A stretch of DNA of 44,997 nucleotides from Solirubrobacterales bacterium (GTDB taxonomy: Bacteria; Actinomycetota; Thermoleophilia; Solirubrobacterales; 70-9), in NCBI GenBank assembly GCA_021154855.1, contig JAJKHV010000099.1:1-44997 (forward strand), in the 5' to 3' direction. The notes below the pieces were generated by a model. The model was not told the DNA's origin and did no database searches. It saw only the letters and a program-made list of their open reading frames with translations. The translations under genes and the position numbers were made by a program. Positions 32,450 to 40,496 of this stretch are shown one piece after another. The stretch's first letter is position 1; each line of letters opens with the position of its first letter.

Positions 32450-33226
32450 TTACTGCGCTGCAAAAATCGCCAGCACAGCGTCCCGTTTCGGCCATTCAAG
32501 TGCATTTGCGGCCACGAGCAAGGTAAGCCCGAACAAAAGGCTGGCCCACCCAAATGGGCCGCGCATATCGGGGTCCCTCTCCTCAAGCTGAACCCGCTTC
32601 CACCCGTCCGGCAAATCAACGTACACCGGATTCAGCCCCATCATTGTCGCGTGCGCGATGGCGCTTTCCCCGCGGTAGGCGATGGCATAGAAGCCGCGGT
32701 ACGAATTCGCGCCGGTCGACTCCGCAAGGCCGTCGATCGCGCCAGCCCAATGAAGGTCCGCCTTTTCCGCCCGGTCAATTAGATCGGGCATGGCTTTGGT
32801 CCCCTCGGGCAATTCGGCGAGCTGCCGTTCAAAATCCTCCTGCTCAGCCTCAGTCGCCACTTCGACCCGCACCCCCTTGTGCTTCAGCTTTCGGCAATCC
32901 TTAGCGATGTCGATGCGGCGCTGGAGGTCTGACTTCAGGAACCTCCGGTGACGCTCTTGGCCAGGGTCTGCCGCGAGCCACGCGAAGGTCACGGCGTGGT
33001 CGTAGAGCGATCTCACGAGTACGGTGGCATCGGCATCCCGACCAAGCGGCCGAAGCGCGAAAATCGCCTCAAGAGCACCGGTTTGCCGGGCAATGAGAGC
33101 GGGGCCAGCCAGCTGCCAAGCATCGGCCGAACCAGTAACGCAGGCGGTAATCGGCAGCTTGGTCCGCACCATCTCGATCATGGCGCGGGCGCGTCTTTCA
33201 GCCCCCGCCTCGTACTCTCGACTCAT
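32450..33226 (-). CDS. DUF5677-like protein
   Basis: The 258-residue product (ATG 33226, after GGGGGT) resembles DUF5677-type proteins. It has a helical N-terminal half with ATVLVRSLYDHAVTFAWLAADPGQERHRRFLKSDL (about residues 72-106), a middle with EGTKAMPDLIDRAEKADLHWAGAIDG, and RGFYAIAYRGESAIAHATMMGLNP. Such proteins are helical, often found near mobile elements and defence islands, with no settled activity. A C-terminal hydrophobic stretch (GWASLLFGLTLLVAANALEW) may pack or insert. It shares the tRNA-bounded island with an unrecognised 564-residue protein. Confidence 0.7.
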   Translation of the reverse strand: MSREYEAGAERRARAMIEMVRTKLPITACVTGSADAWQLAGPALIARQTGALEAIFALRPLGRDADATVLVRSLYDHAVTFAWLAADPGQERHRRFLKSDLQRRIDIAKDCRKLKHKGVRVEVATEAEQEDFERQLAELPEGTKAMPDLIDRAEKADLHWAGAIDGLAESTGANSYRGFYAIAYRGESAIAHATMMGLNPVYVDLPDGWKRVQLEERDPDMRGPFGWASLLFGLTLLVAANALEWPKRDAVLAIFAAQ

Positions 33227-33357
33227 ACCCCCGACTGTAGGGGAGAGCACCCGGCGACCGCCTGTGGCTACTACGAGCTGACATAGGCCACGGGCAGCTC
33301 CGCCGAGTCGCTCGAGGGGAAGGACCTTCCCGCGAAATCTTGAGGATGTCGACGTTG

Positions 33358-33470
33358 CTAGCGATCGTAGTCGCGCCCGCGCGGCAGTACACGCAGGATG
33401 ACGATCACGCGACGCTCCTCGTCAAAACTAAGCGCAAGCGCCGTTCGGGAGAGCGCCGCGTCCCTCCTTA
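33358..33470 (-). pseudogene. Possible toxin-like C-terminal fragment
   Basis: A minus-strand frame ending at TAG 33358 reads SRTALALSFDEERRVIVILRV then LPRGRDYDR, resembling the C-terminal strand and basic end of RelE/ParE-type proteins. It has no plausible start and is overlapped by the next plus-strand gene. The similarity is by pattern only and may be chance. Confidence 0.2.
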
Positions 33471-33480
33471 AGATCAAACG

Positions 33481-35175
33481 ATGCCAGAGCACCCCATCAT
33501 TCTCCGCCTGCGCGAGGCTCGTCGGGCCCGGGTCCGTTACGGGCGCGCCAATCTCTACATCGCCCGCTGGGGCGAGCTCACCTCCGGCGAGCTCGGCACC
33601 ACGGTGCGTGCCTTCGAGCGTGGCGAGAGTGGCTCGAAGGAAGTCTGTTCCGCTTTCGTCCGCAGCCGGATCGAGTCACACACCGCCAGCTTCGATTTCG
33701 AGCGCGCCGACCTTGAACGCCTGGTCGACCTCGTCGCCGCTGCTGCAACCGAACCCGAGCTACAGGCGCGCACGATCGACGCGCTCGCCGCGGAACTGGT
33801 CGACCTTGCCGCTGCCGAGCGCGAGCGGGTGCGCCGGCGCCGCGCCGATCTGCAGAAGGCGATGAAGTCTTACTTGGACTCCTCAGCGCTCGGCGTCCTG
33901 CACTCGGTCCAGGCCTCGTTGGGGAAGTGGAAGCTCGGTTCGATCTACGCGCCACAGCTGCCACGATTCTCAAGCCCGCTCGCCCACTCCGTCGAACAGC
34001 TCGGCACGAAAGTGCTCGGCCACGTCGAGCCGCCGAGCTTCCACCTCAGCCTCTCCCACACCAGGGCGCCTATCTGGGCCAAAGCCTTCAAAGCGAGCGG
34101 GGTGGCCGAGCAGGCGACGCTCGCACTGCGCCAGTCGATCATGGCCGCCAGCTCTCACCGTCATCTCGAAGGGCATATCGCCTCCGTCGGCCTGGCCCCG
34201 ATCGCAGGCTCGAAGCCGTTGAAGTTCGGCATCGGCGTCGGTGACGGAGTCGCACCGCCGCGGCTCGGGGCTTTCCGCAGCGCCGAGCTGGCCGGCGCCC
34301 TCGCGCCGGGCCTCCGCGAATCGATCGCCGAGATCGCCGCCGGCTTCTCTCATCCGGGCCTGCAGAGCCGCATCGCCTCGCTCGGCATTGCCGCCCAGAT
34401 TGGCGATCTGAAGCTGGGTGCATCGCTGACCGCCGGCATCGTGCCGAAGGGTCTCGGTATTGCTGCGCTCGCCCAGCGCCAGCTAGGCCTGCTGCCGCGC
34501 TTTCCCGCCTGGAAAGACTGGGCCGACTCCTTCGAGCGCTCCCTGCCGGCGAACTGGCGCGAGCTCGACCCGGCCGAGGTCGACCATGCCGCCGGGCTGA
34601 TGGGAGACACGGGTCTTTGCCTTGCCTGGGTGCCGCGGGCCGAGTTGATCCGCGCCCTGCTCGCCGCCCCCGACCACGAGGCCCGCTGCCACATCCTCGT
34701 GGCCAATGGGAATGAGATCCTCGCCGACATCGAAGCCGTTCTGCTCGAAATCGAAAGCGAGGAGCTAGCGCCGATCGCCGGCGCCGCCGAGGAAGCAATC
34801 CGATCAGCGCGCGCCGGCGCCCCTGGGCCCGCGCAGAGCCACGTCGCCTCTGCCCTCGGTCACGTCGCCCATAGCTACTACGGCTATGAGAGCTTCGGCC
34901 CCGTCCGCGAGCGCTTCGCCGACATCGATCCCATCAACGACGTCGGTTTCGCCGAGTTCTCCTTCTACGCGATCGGTCGGGCCTGGGTGATCTCCTTCGC
35001 CAGCTTCAAACAAGCGGGCGATGGTTTCAACCGCAACCTCACTGCCCACTATGTCGGTGCACCCCATTACAGCGACGCCAACCTCCTCGCCGGACTGATG
35101 CTCCTCGCCGGACTGACACGCGAGCTGCAGCGCCAAGAGTGCCGTCTCGAAGCCCCCCATCTCCAAGCCGCTTAA
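33481..35175 (+). CDS. Unrecognised 564-residue protein of the tRNA-bounded island
   Basis: I recognise no family. The N-terminal region (residues 1-140) is charged and helical (LRLREARRARVRYGRANLYI; ERADLERLVDLVAAAATEPE; RERVRRRRADLQKAMKSYLD). The middle has Leu/Ala-rich repeats resembling helical arrays (FKASGVAEQATLALRQSIMA; AGLAPGLRESIAEIAAG; SRIASLGIAAQIGDLK). The C-terminal part (about 440-560) has ordered motifs (ASALGHVAHSYYGYESFGP; YAIGRAWVISFASFKQAG; LLAGLMLLAGLTRELQRQ). There are no clear catalytic motifs or membrane segments, so it may be cytosolic. It is the main gene of an island bounded by two tRNA fragments. A defence or mobile-element role is inferred from location. Confidence 0.55.
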   Translation: MPEHPIILRLREARRARVRYGRANLYIARWGELTSGELGTTVRAFERGESGSKEVCSAFVRSRIESHTASFDFERADLERLVDLVAAAATEPELQARTIDALAAELVDLAAAERERVRRRRADLQKAMKSYLDSSALGVLHSVQASLGKWKLGSIYAPQLPRFSSPLAHSVEQLGTKVLGHVEPPSFHLSLSHTRAPIWAKAFKASGVAEQATLALRQSIMAASSHRHLEGHIASVGLAPIAGSKPLKFGIGVGDGVAPPRLGAFRSAELAGALAPGLRESIAEIAAGFSHPGLQSRIASLGIAAQIGDLKLGASLTAGIVPKGLGIAALAQRQLGLLPRFPAWKDWADSFERSLPANWRELDPAEVDHAAGLMGDTGLCLAWVPRAELIRALLAAPDHEARCHILVANGNEILADIEAVLLEIESEELAPIAGAAEEAIRSARAGAPGPAQSHVASALGHVAHSYYGYESFGPVRERFADIDPINDVGFAEFSFYAIGRAWVISFASFKQAGDGFNRNLTAHYVGAPHYSDANLLAGLMLLAGLTRELQRQECRLEAPHLQAA

Positions 35176-35251
35176 CCCCGGCTCAGGACAGCGGCGATCT
35201 TTGCCGGTCACCGGCAGGATGGCTCCCGCCCGGGTAGCCGCATAGCCATAA

Positions 35252-35284
35252 AGCCCCGCCTCGATTTGAACCCCAGGCGGGGCT
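35252..35284 (+). terminator. Terminator-like hairpin after 564-residue gene
   Basis: AGCCCCGCC (35252-35260) pairs with GGCGGGGCT (35276-35284) over nine perfect pairs with a 15-base loop. It lies 77 bases beyond the stop. No U-tract follows. Confidence 0.5.
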
Positions 35285-35372
35285 CTGAACTGTTCTCAGG
35301 GCGACCTGGGCAATCCTTCGTCGCTTCGGCGTCGTCCCAGAGGGTTTCGGATATTCGGTGTTGGTCTCGAAG

Positions 35373-35700
35373 TCAGGCGAAGGTCGCTAAGGGCATATCG
35401 CGATAGATCGCTTCAATTATCTGGACCAACCTCCGTCCCTGTTCAAATGAGAGGAGCTTCGGTTCGGCGATCCAGCTCCTCTAGAACCATCTCCATGCCC
35501 AAAGGATGGCAACCGAATGGATTGTCCTCCCGATTCGCCCTCAAATCCAGCCGCGTCGCGACCAGGTCGATGCGAGCCGAGGCGCGTGAAGCGATCGAAT
35601 CGGGTGGCGGAGCGGCGATGTCGCCCCCTGAGAAGCGACAAGGAGCTCACAGAGACGAAGAAACAAGGTCGGGTAGGAGGAAGCGGGTAGCGTAAGAGAC
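35373..35700 (-). pseudogene. Frameshifted remnant, possibly oxidoreductase C-terminus
   Basis: Three minus-strand frame segments read in order as one protein. They are LFLRLCELLVASQG, then SRASARIDLVATRLDLRANR and FGCHPLGMEMVLEELDRRTE, then SFEQGRRLVQIIEAIYRDMP to a stop at 35373. The joints fall at a GGGGG run near 35630 and near 35450, so at least two indels are needed. The last segment resembles the C-terminus of Gfo/Idh-type oxidoreductases (SFEQG, IIEAIYR). It lies just inside the tRNA-Met boundary and was probably decayed cargo. Confidence 0.4.
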
Positions 35701-35828
35701 GAGCCCTCAGGGGCCAGAAACGGCCGGCTCGGGCGAGGGGGGGCTTTGGTCATCCACGCTGGATCTCCCACGGAGGTCGCACTTCGGTCGCATCAGGCGG
35801 TTTTTGCGCTTAAGAATGCGGCCGACCA

Positions 35829-35875
35829 TCGGAATCATAATCCGCGTGTCGGGGGTTCGAGTCCCTCCTCCGGCA
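35829..35875 (+). tRNA. tRNA-Met 3' fragment (att site candidate)
   Basis: The plus strand has an anticodon arm CGGA-ATCATAA-TCCG with anticodon CAT (35836-35838), then a T-arm with GGGTTCGAGTCCC and acceptor 3' strand CTCCGGC plus discriminator A at 35875. The D-arm and a 5' acceptor strand GCCGGAG are absent upstream. As in the tRNA-His fragment, identity starts at the anticodon stem. Its 3' end faces right, so an inserted element would lie to the left and the chromosome to the right. Confidence 0.7.
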
Positions 35876-35879
35876 TCTC

Positions 35880-36362
35880 CTAATAACTCTGCGCGCAGAC
35901 TGCAAGACCGTATTCGTTCGCGAGCTTGATTGCCCTCCCGAAGAATTCACTGTTGCTAGTGGTGACCAGCTCTGGCTGTTCTTTGGATCTCTGCAGGCCT
36001 TCTTCGACCGCCTCGAAGATTTCCTCAGTTTGGCCTTCGTCGCCCGTGGGCGTGCCTAGTGTCCGAATGTCCGCGATCTGCTGCTTCATGTCGGGCTCTA
36101 TGACGCTGTTGACGAATTCTTCGTATTCCGCTTTTGACGGATTCGGATTGTTGTTGTGTTCGCTGGAGAACGCGAGGAAATCAGCATGCATCTTTTCTCC
36201 GTCTTTGGCGCAGATTGCGTTCGCCTTTTTGATGAACTCGCCTTTGCCGATCGACGAAGTCGTCGTCTCACCGTCATTGCCACTGCCCCCGCCGCATCCA
36301 GTGCCGACGAGTACAACCGCCAGCGCACTCAGGAGCAGCGTCCGAAATCTCCTGCTCGACAT
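35880..36362 (-). CDS. Short lipoprotein
   Basis: A 160-residue lipoprotein with a lipobox VGTGC (residues 19-23) after a hydrophobic signal, followed by a Gly/Ser/Thr linker. The mature part is acidic and helical (FIKKANAICAKDGEKMHADF; YEEFVNSVIEPDMKQQIADI; EEIFEAVEEGLQRSKEQPEL) with a cysteine near each end (AIC and AVC). Similar small lipoproteins with a helical, paired-cysteine mature part are frequent in Thermoleophilia. The ATG follows AGAGGAGAG. The stop is five bases from the tRNA-Met 3' end, consistent with this being the native chromosome. Confidence 0.8.
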   Translation of the reverse strand: MSSRRFRTLLLSALAVVLVGTGCGGGSGNDGETTTSSIGKGEFIKKANAICAKDGEKMHADFLAFSSEHNNNPNPSKAEYEEFVNSVIEPDMKQQIADIRTLGTPTGDEGQTEEIFEAVEEGLQRSKEQPELVTTSNSEFFGRAIKLANEYGLAVCAQSY

Positions 36363-36420
36363 TTGACTCTCCTCTAGAAAGATTTACTAAAGTAAGTAAT
36401 CTATACTAAAAATTCCGAAT
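36363..36420 (-). promoter_or_regulatory. AT-rich promoter region of the lipoprotein gene
   Basis: This unusually AT-rich stretch in a GC-rich region contains an interrupted palindrome TTACT-TTAGTAA and TATA-like elements upstream of the AGAGGAGAG site. It plausibly carries the -10 region. Exact promoter elements cannot be assigned by eye. Confidence 0.4.
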
Positions 36421-36664
36421 CAGCACTCCGATCGCCTCAAGAAAGATAAAAGACCTGATCAATCGGGAGCCGTCTGTCATTAGGTGGCCCGCTGACGGCC
36501 GGGGTCACTGAGAGGAATGGAAGCCAGTCAGGGGCAACGGAGAGAGCGGAGAGAGCGACTCCGTCTCGACCGGCAAATCGGCCCTCCGGTCGGCTTGCTT
36601 GCGGACGCTCGGCGCCGGCTCCATCCAGCCGTCGAGCGCTGAACGGAGATGGCGAGGTGGGAGC

Positions 36665-36918
36665 ATGCCCTTGCAGGTCCTTCGAGGCAACGGCCGTGAG
36701 ATACGAGCAGTCGACACGTTGGATCGCCTCCGGTTCGGAGCCTGATCGGCGCAATCCTTGCCGCTGTCGTTTTCGACATCTTGGGAGATGTCTTCTCGTA
36801 TCCATTCTTCTCCCCGCGGTCGCTCGATCGGCTATTCGATCTCGAAGTGACAACCGCTAGACCATCGAACAGTCAAGTAGTGATGGCTACACGCTTCCGC
36901 GATTCGTTAACGATTTGA
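36665..36918 (+). pseudogene. Frameshifted small membrane protein gene
   Basis: An ATG with GAGGTGGGAG just upstream reads MPLQVLRGNGREIRAVDTLD then RLRFGA and hits TGA 36743. The -1 frame continues with a hydrophobic segment and an ordered tail (LIGAILAAVVFDILGDVFSY; SPRSLDRLFDLEVTTARPSN; QVVMATRFRDSLTI) to TGA 36916. One missing base near GCCTGA would join them into an 84-residue protein. It could be a true mutation or a programmed shift. The rest of 36421-37070 holds no other gene I can support. Confidence 0.45.
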
Positions 36919-37070
36919 TTTTTTTCGAGCGGCCTCATGACCGCCTTCCCTTTGCCGTTGCCAGCCGAGCCGCCTCGATCAGAAGTTCCGTTCGGGACTT
37001 AATCTCAGTGCCGCTCAGCGTCGCTACCACAACATTGCTGGCCTGGCCCGGCCAGCCTCGGCCCACCCCG

Positions 37071-40000
37071 CTACCGCTTCTTGCCGTGCTTGGCGGCCGC
37101 CCCGCACGACGCCCTCAGCGTTGGCTGCAGGGTGAGCCGCCGACCATTCTGAGCTGTGAACTTCGCGCTCGCGCGGTAGGTCTTCGCGCAAAGGTCGGTT
37201 GAGTTGACGAAGAGGCCCTTCTTGCCGCCGAGCAGGGTCAGTGTAAAGCGCTCGATCGGCGCATCGGGCACCACCCTGAAGGTGTTCCTGATGCCGCCGT
37301 GGACGGAGTCGATCCGCCCGTCCAGATCGATCTCGACCGGCTGGGAGGCACCCCCCCTGAGCACCGCAACCACGTCGGGCAGCTCGTGGCTCGAGGAACG
37401 CAGGTAGACCGGACCTTTTAGCGGCTTTTCGAAGAGGGGCGTCTTTGCCACCGCGTGGCCATAGACCGAGCCCAAGGGGCACGCTTTGGCGGCAAACTGC
37501 ACCCGCGTGCAGATCGTGTTGAAGTGAGCGTTTTCAATGAACTCAGAGTGCGGCAGGGTGACCCGCGCCGCCGCGACGTTGGAGTAGGCACCCTTCTTGG
37601 GGTAAGTGACCGTGGCCTTCAGCCTGGGGAAAGCGCCTCGGCGGGTCCCGCCGAAGAGGCGGAAGGCCAGCTTCGGCTTGAAGCCGAGGCTGGCGCAGTC
37701 GGCTGCCTGGAAGCGGGCAGAGAGCTCCGCTGCGGTGTCTTCCGCGCTGGAATGGACGTCGCCGCCGGTACCGGTGACGTGGGAATCGATTCGCTTTTCC
37801 GCGCAGGAGGTGGGGTTGAGGGTGAAGCCCGGCCGGTCCAGGTTGAGCCGGATGTCACGAATCCTCACGGGTATGCCCTGGACGATCTGGGGAAAGCGAT
37901 CGGTCGTCGCGGTGCCCTGGGCGGTTTCAGGATCGATGGCGAGCGCCGTACGGACGGTGATGACACCTAGGTCGAAGGGCCCGACCATGGCTGGGCTGAT
38001 TGCAACCACACTCAGGGGAGCGCCGCCGTAGGGGCCCGAGAGGTAGGCCTTGCCGGGAACCCAAGCAAGCGGCACGCCGGTGCCGGCGCCAACTTCCGTC
38101 GTACCGATCTGGCTCGATGCAGGACAGGAGGGCTGTATCTGCTCGAGGAACCCGTCCCCGGCCCGGGTTCGCCCTTCGGCCTTGGCGATACCCCCATCAG
38201 AGCACGTCGCCACTCCGGCGAACTTGGCTGCCAGACCTTCGGGCAGGGTGACGCGGACCTGGGAGAACTCCTGGTCGTCGTCGGTTCTCGTCAAGCGGAA
38301 GACAAATGGGGAGTAACTGCCGGCGGTGTTGTTGGTTGTACCCCCTTCGAAGCTCGGCTTGAAGGGCCGTTCTCCCAGGCTGCTGACACAGGGCGAGCCG
38401 TCGGGCTTCTGCGTTAGGTCGTAGGAATTGTTGACGACATGCGCAGTGTTCGGGTCCTGCCAACTGAAAAATTCGGCCCTGATCGTCTTTTGGCCGCAGG
38501 TCGAGGGCTCGACCAGGCCCGCTCGTAGCCCACTCTTCAGGTTCATCTCCATGTCAGACACAGGAAACTGGGGCAGATCTTCGAACGTTGTGGTGATCTG
38601 GCCGGTTTCCTGGTTCAGCGCCACCCTGCCGGGAATCTTCACCAGGATGCCCCTTTCGGGTTCTTCGATCACGAGATATAGGGCGACCAAACTCGGGTTT
38701 GGAAAAGGATTTTCATTCTGCTTGGCGATGTAGATGAAGCCCTTTGGCGGATTGCCCTCGGGCAGGATCGGGGTATGCAGCGTCAACGTTCCATACTGGG
38801 AGGCGTCTGGACACCTGACCGGATCGGCGTTGAAGCGAACGGGATCGGTTGAGACCAAGCCAATCTGGGCGGACGTGCAGCTCATGAGGCCTTGAGCAGC
38901 GGATGGATTGAGGGTCATGCCCTCGGGGAAGGTAACCACGGCCTTCTTTAGGGGCGGAGTCGCGATCGCTTTGACAGAGCCGTTTTCGGCGTAGAGTTCG
39001 CTCGCGTCTTCGACTTCGTCGTTTCGCTGAGGGACCGCGAGGTGAACCTCGAGCCCCGTGGGAGAACCCGCGTGGCGGTCTGTGGGCTGTAGCGAGATGT
39101 CGGGTTCGAAGCGAAAGCGGCGGTCTTCACATCCGACAACGTTGAGGGGATTGCCCGATTCCTGCACCGGCGTGAAGTTGTCGGGATCGTTGTAGGAATC
39201 GAGACGGAGCCGCGTGCCGCCATTATTGATGCCGCAGTCCATCGGGCTGGTGAGGAAGGGGCGGATCGGGGCTGAGCCCCAGGGCGCGCCAGCACCAGCG
39301 CCGCTTCCCTGGACCTTAGGGTAGTAGCGGAATTTGTCGTGAGCGGGGTCGGCGGGCACCCCCCAGAAGGTCACCTGGGCATTGCGGACAGTGACCAAGC
39401 TGGAAATGTCAGGCGAGACGGTCTTGATCGCATAGCCCCCCAGGGTGGGGTCGAGATGGGCGTAGATGTGGCCCTGGATGAAGGTGCCGGCCTGAAAGCC
39501 GAAGTCGACAGGCGTCCCCTTGGGTGGCATCAGGTTATAGATCGGAACGCGCTCGGCAACGGCGTCCGGGTTGACGAAGAGGGAGTTTCCGCGATTGCTA
39601 GTCAACGAGGTAAAGGAGGTATTCAGATAGCCGACCTGCGTGTCCGAGGGGCAAGCGGTCGAGTCTCCAACCGAGCCATCGGAGGCAAAGAGCAGTGGAT
39701 CGCACTTGGGCAACGCCTCGGCATTGCCGATCATCCCCGGCGGCAGAGTCGCCTCAATGGTCTTGACCAAGCCGTTGGCCACGATGTACCGGCAGTTAGG
39801 ACATTCCGTAGTGTTATCTACTCCGGTCTTCTCGTTGAGATCGAAGTTGAAGCGGTACTCGAAAGGGTGCGCGCCCGCCTGCCGCGACGGCGAGCCGAAG
39901 GGGTAGGGGGCGTCGAAGAAGTCGGCCTCGAAGCTGCCGGGCACTGGCCCGAACGGCGATGGGTTGGTGCTGAAGGGAACTTGGTCGATATCCGTCGCCG

Positions 40001-40496
40001 GCGCCGCAGCGCCACCGCCAGAGACAGTTGCGGTGTTGGTTTGCGTTTCTGTTACCGAAACGGTGTTATCCACCCCGACGTCCACGAATAGCTTCGGCAG
40101 ATATCCGGAGGCTTTTAGGTCAACATCGCCGCCCATCAGTCCTGGAGCCGGCGCGTATGTTGGCAGGTCAGACGCGGGCAAGGCGCAATTCAGCGTCCCC
40201 GTGCCGACGCCCGAGCAGAGGGAAGAGAGGTCCTCGTTGGGGCCAGGCCAAGCGATCCGGATGATCGTCACGCCGGGCGGCATCTGATCGGTGATCGTCA
40301 GCGGGACATCCCCCGTGGCGTCGCCGATGTTGCGAATCCGAAACGTGAACTGGCCTTCGCCGCCAGGGGTCAAGTTGGTGTCGCCCCAGCTGGTCTTGAT
40401 GTCATAGAGGGGGCCAAGCGCGGCCTGTGCCGTCGCGCCGCCGAAAATCGCAGCGGTACAAGCCAGCAAGCCTACCAGCAACACTCGGCGGTTCAC
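37071..40496 (-). CDS. Giant secreted DUF11-type repeat protein
   Basis: A 1,141-residue protein with a signal peptide ending AQA near residue 25. Next comes a DUF11-type beta domain (GGEGQFTFRIRNIGDATGDVPLTI, residues 45-68). A long series of beta-rich repeats follows with the recurring pattern ACPSDTQVGY, PVY/IYNLMPPKGTPVDFGF and CTSAQIGL or CPASSQIGT (about residues 290-900). The C-terminal region ends in a basic KHGKKR tail. The type is characteristic of Solirubrobacterales surface proteins. The GTG start overlaps the previous gene's stop by four bases (GTGA), so the two giants are coupled. It is probably extracellular and adhesive or structural. Confidence 0.82.
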   Translation of the reverse strand: MNRRVLLVGLLACTAAIFGGATAQAALGPLYDIKTSWGDTNLTPGGEGQFTFRIRNIGDATGDVPLTITDQMPPGVTIIRIAWPGPNEDLSSLCSGVGTGTLNCALPASDLPTYAPAPGLMGGDVDLKASGYLPKLFVDVGVDNTVSVTETQTNTATVSGGGAAAPATDIDQVPFSTNPSPFGPVPGSFEADFFDAPYPFGSPSRQAGAHPFEYRFNFDLNEKTGVDNTTECPNCRYIVANGLVKTIEATLPPGMIGNAEALPKCDPLLFASDGSVGDSTACPSDTQVGYLNTSFTSLTSNRGNSLFVNPDAVAERVPIYNLMPPKGTPVDFGFQAGTFIQGHIYAHLDPTLGGYAIKTVSPDISSLVTVRNAQVTFWGVPADPAHDKFRYYPKVQGSGAGAGAPWGSAPIRPFLTSPMDCGINNGGTRLRLDSYNDPDNFTPVQESGNPLNVVGCEDRRFRFEPDISLQPTDRHAGSPTGLEVHLAVPQRNDEVEDASELYAENGSVKAIATPPLKKAVVTFPEGMTLNPSAAQGLMSCTSAQIGLVSTDPVRFNADPVRCPDASQYGTLTLHTPILPEGNPPKGFIYIAKQNENPFPNPSLVALYLVIEEPERGILVKIPGRVALNQETGQITTTFEDLPQFPVSDMEMNLKSGLRAGLVEPSTCGQKTIRAEFFSWQDPNTAHVVNNSYDLTQKPDGSPCVSSLGERPFKPSFEGGTTNNTAGSYSPFVFRLTRTDDDQEFSQVRVTLPEGLAAKFAGVATCSDGGIAKAEGRTRAGDGFLEQIQPSCPASSQIGTTEVGAGTGVPLAWVPGKAYLSGPYGGAPLSVVAISPAMVGPFDLGVITVRTALAIDPETAQGTATTDRFPQIVQGIPVRIRDIRLNLDRPGFTLNPTSCAEKRIDSHVTGTGGDVHSSAEDTAAELSARFQAADCASLGFKPKLAFRLFGGTRRGAFPRLKATVTYPKKGAYSNVAAARVTLPHSEFIENAHFNTICTRVQFAAKACPLGSVYGHAVAKTPLFEKPLKGPVYLRSSSHELPDVVAVLRGGASQPVEIDLDGRIDSVHGGIRNTFRVVPDAPIERFTLTLLGGKKGLFVNSTDLCAKTYRASAKFTAQNGRRLTLQPTLRASCGAAAKHGKKR

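Noticed and set aside
35176-35372. Search for an integrase or excisionase between the island gene and tRNA-Met fragment.
   Set aside because: No tyrosine-recombinase or serine-recombinase motifs are readable in any frame; only a hairpin and decayed sequence.
36935-37030. Minus-strand 31-codon frame (TLSGTEIKSRTELLIEAARL) after the giant gene.
   Set aside because: Ordered composition, but too short, with a GTG start and no good ribosome-binding site; could be a fragment.
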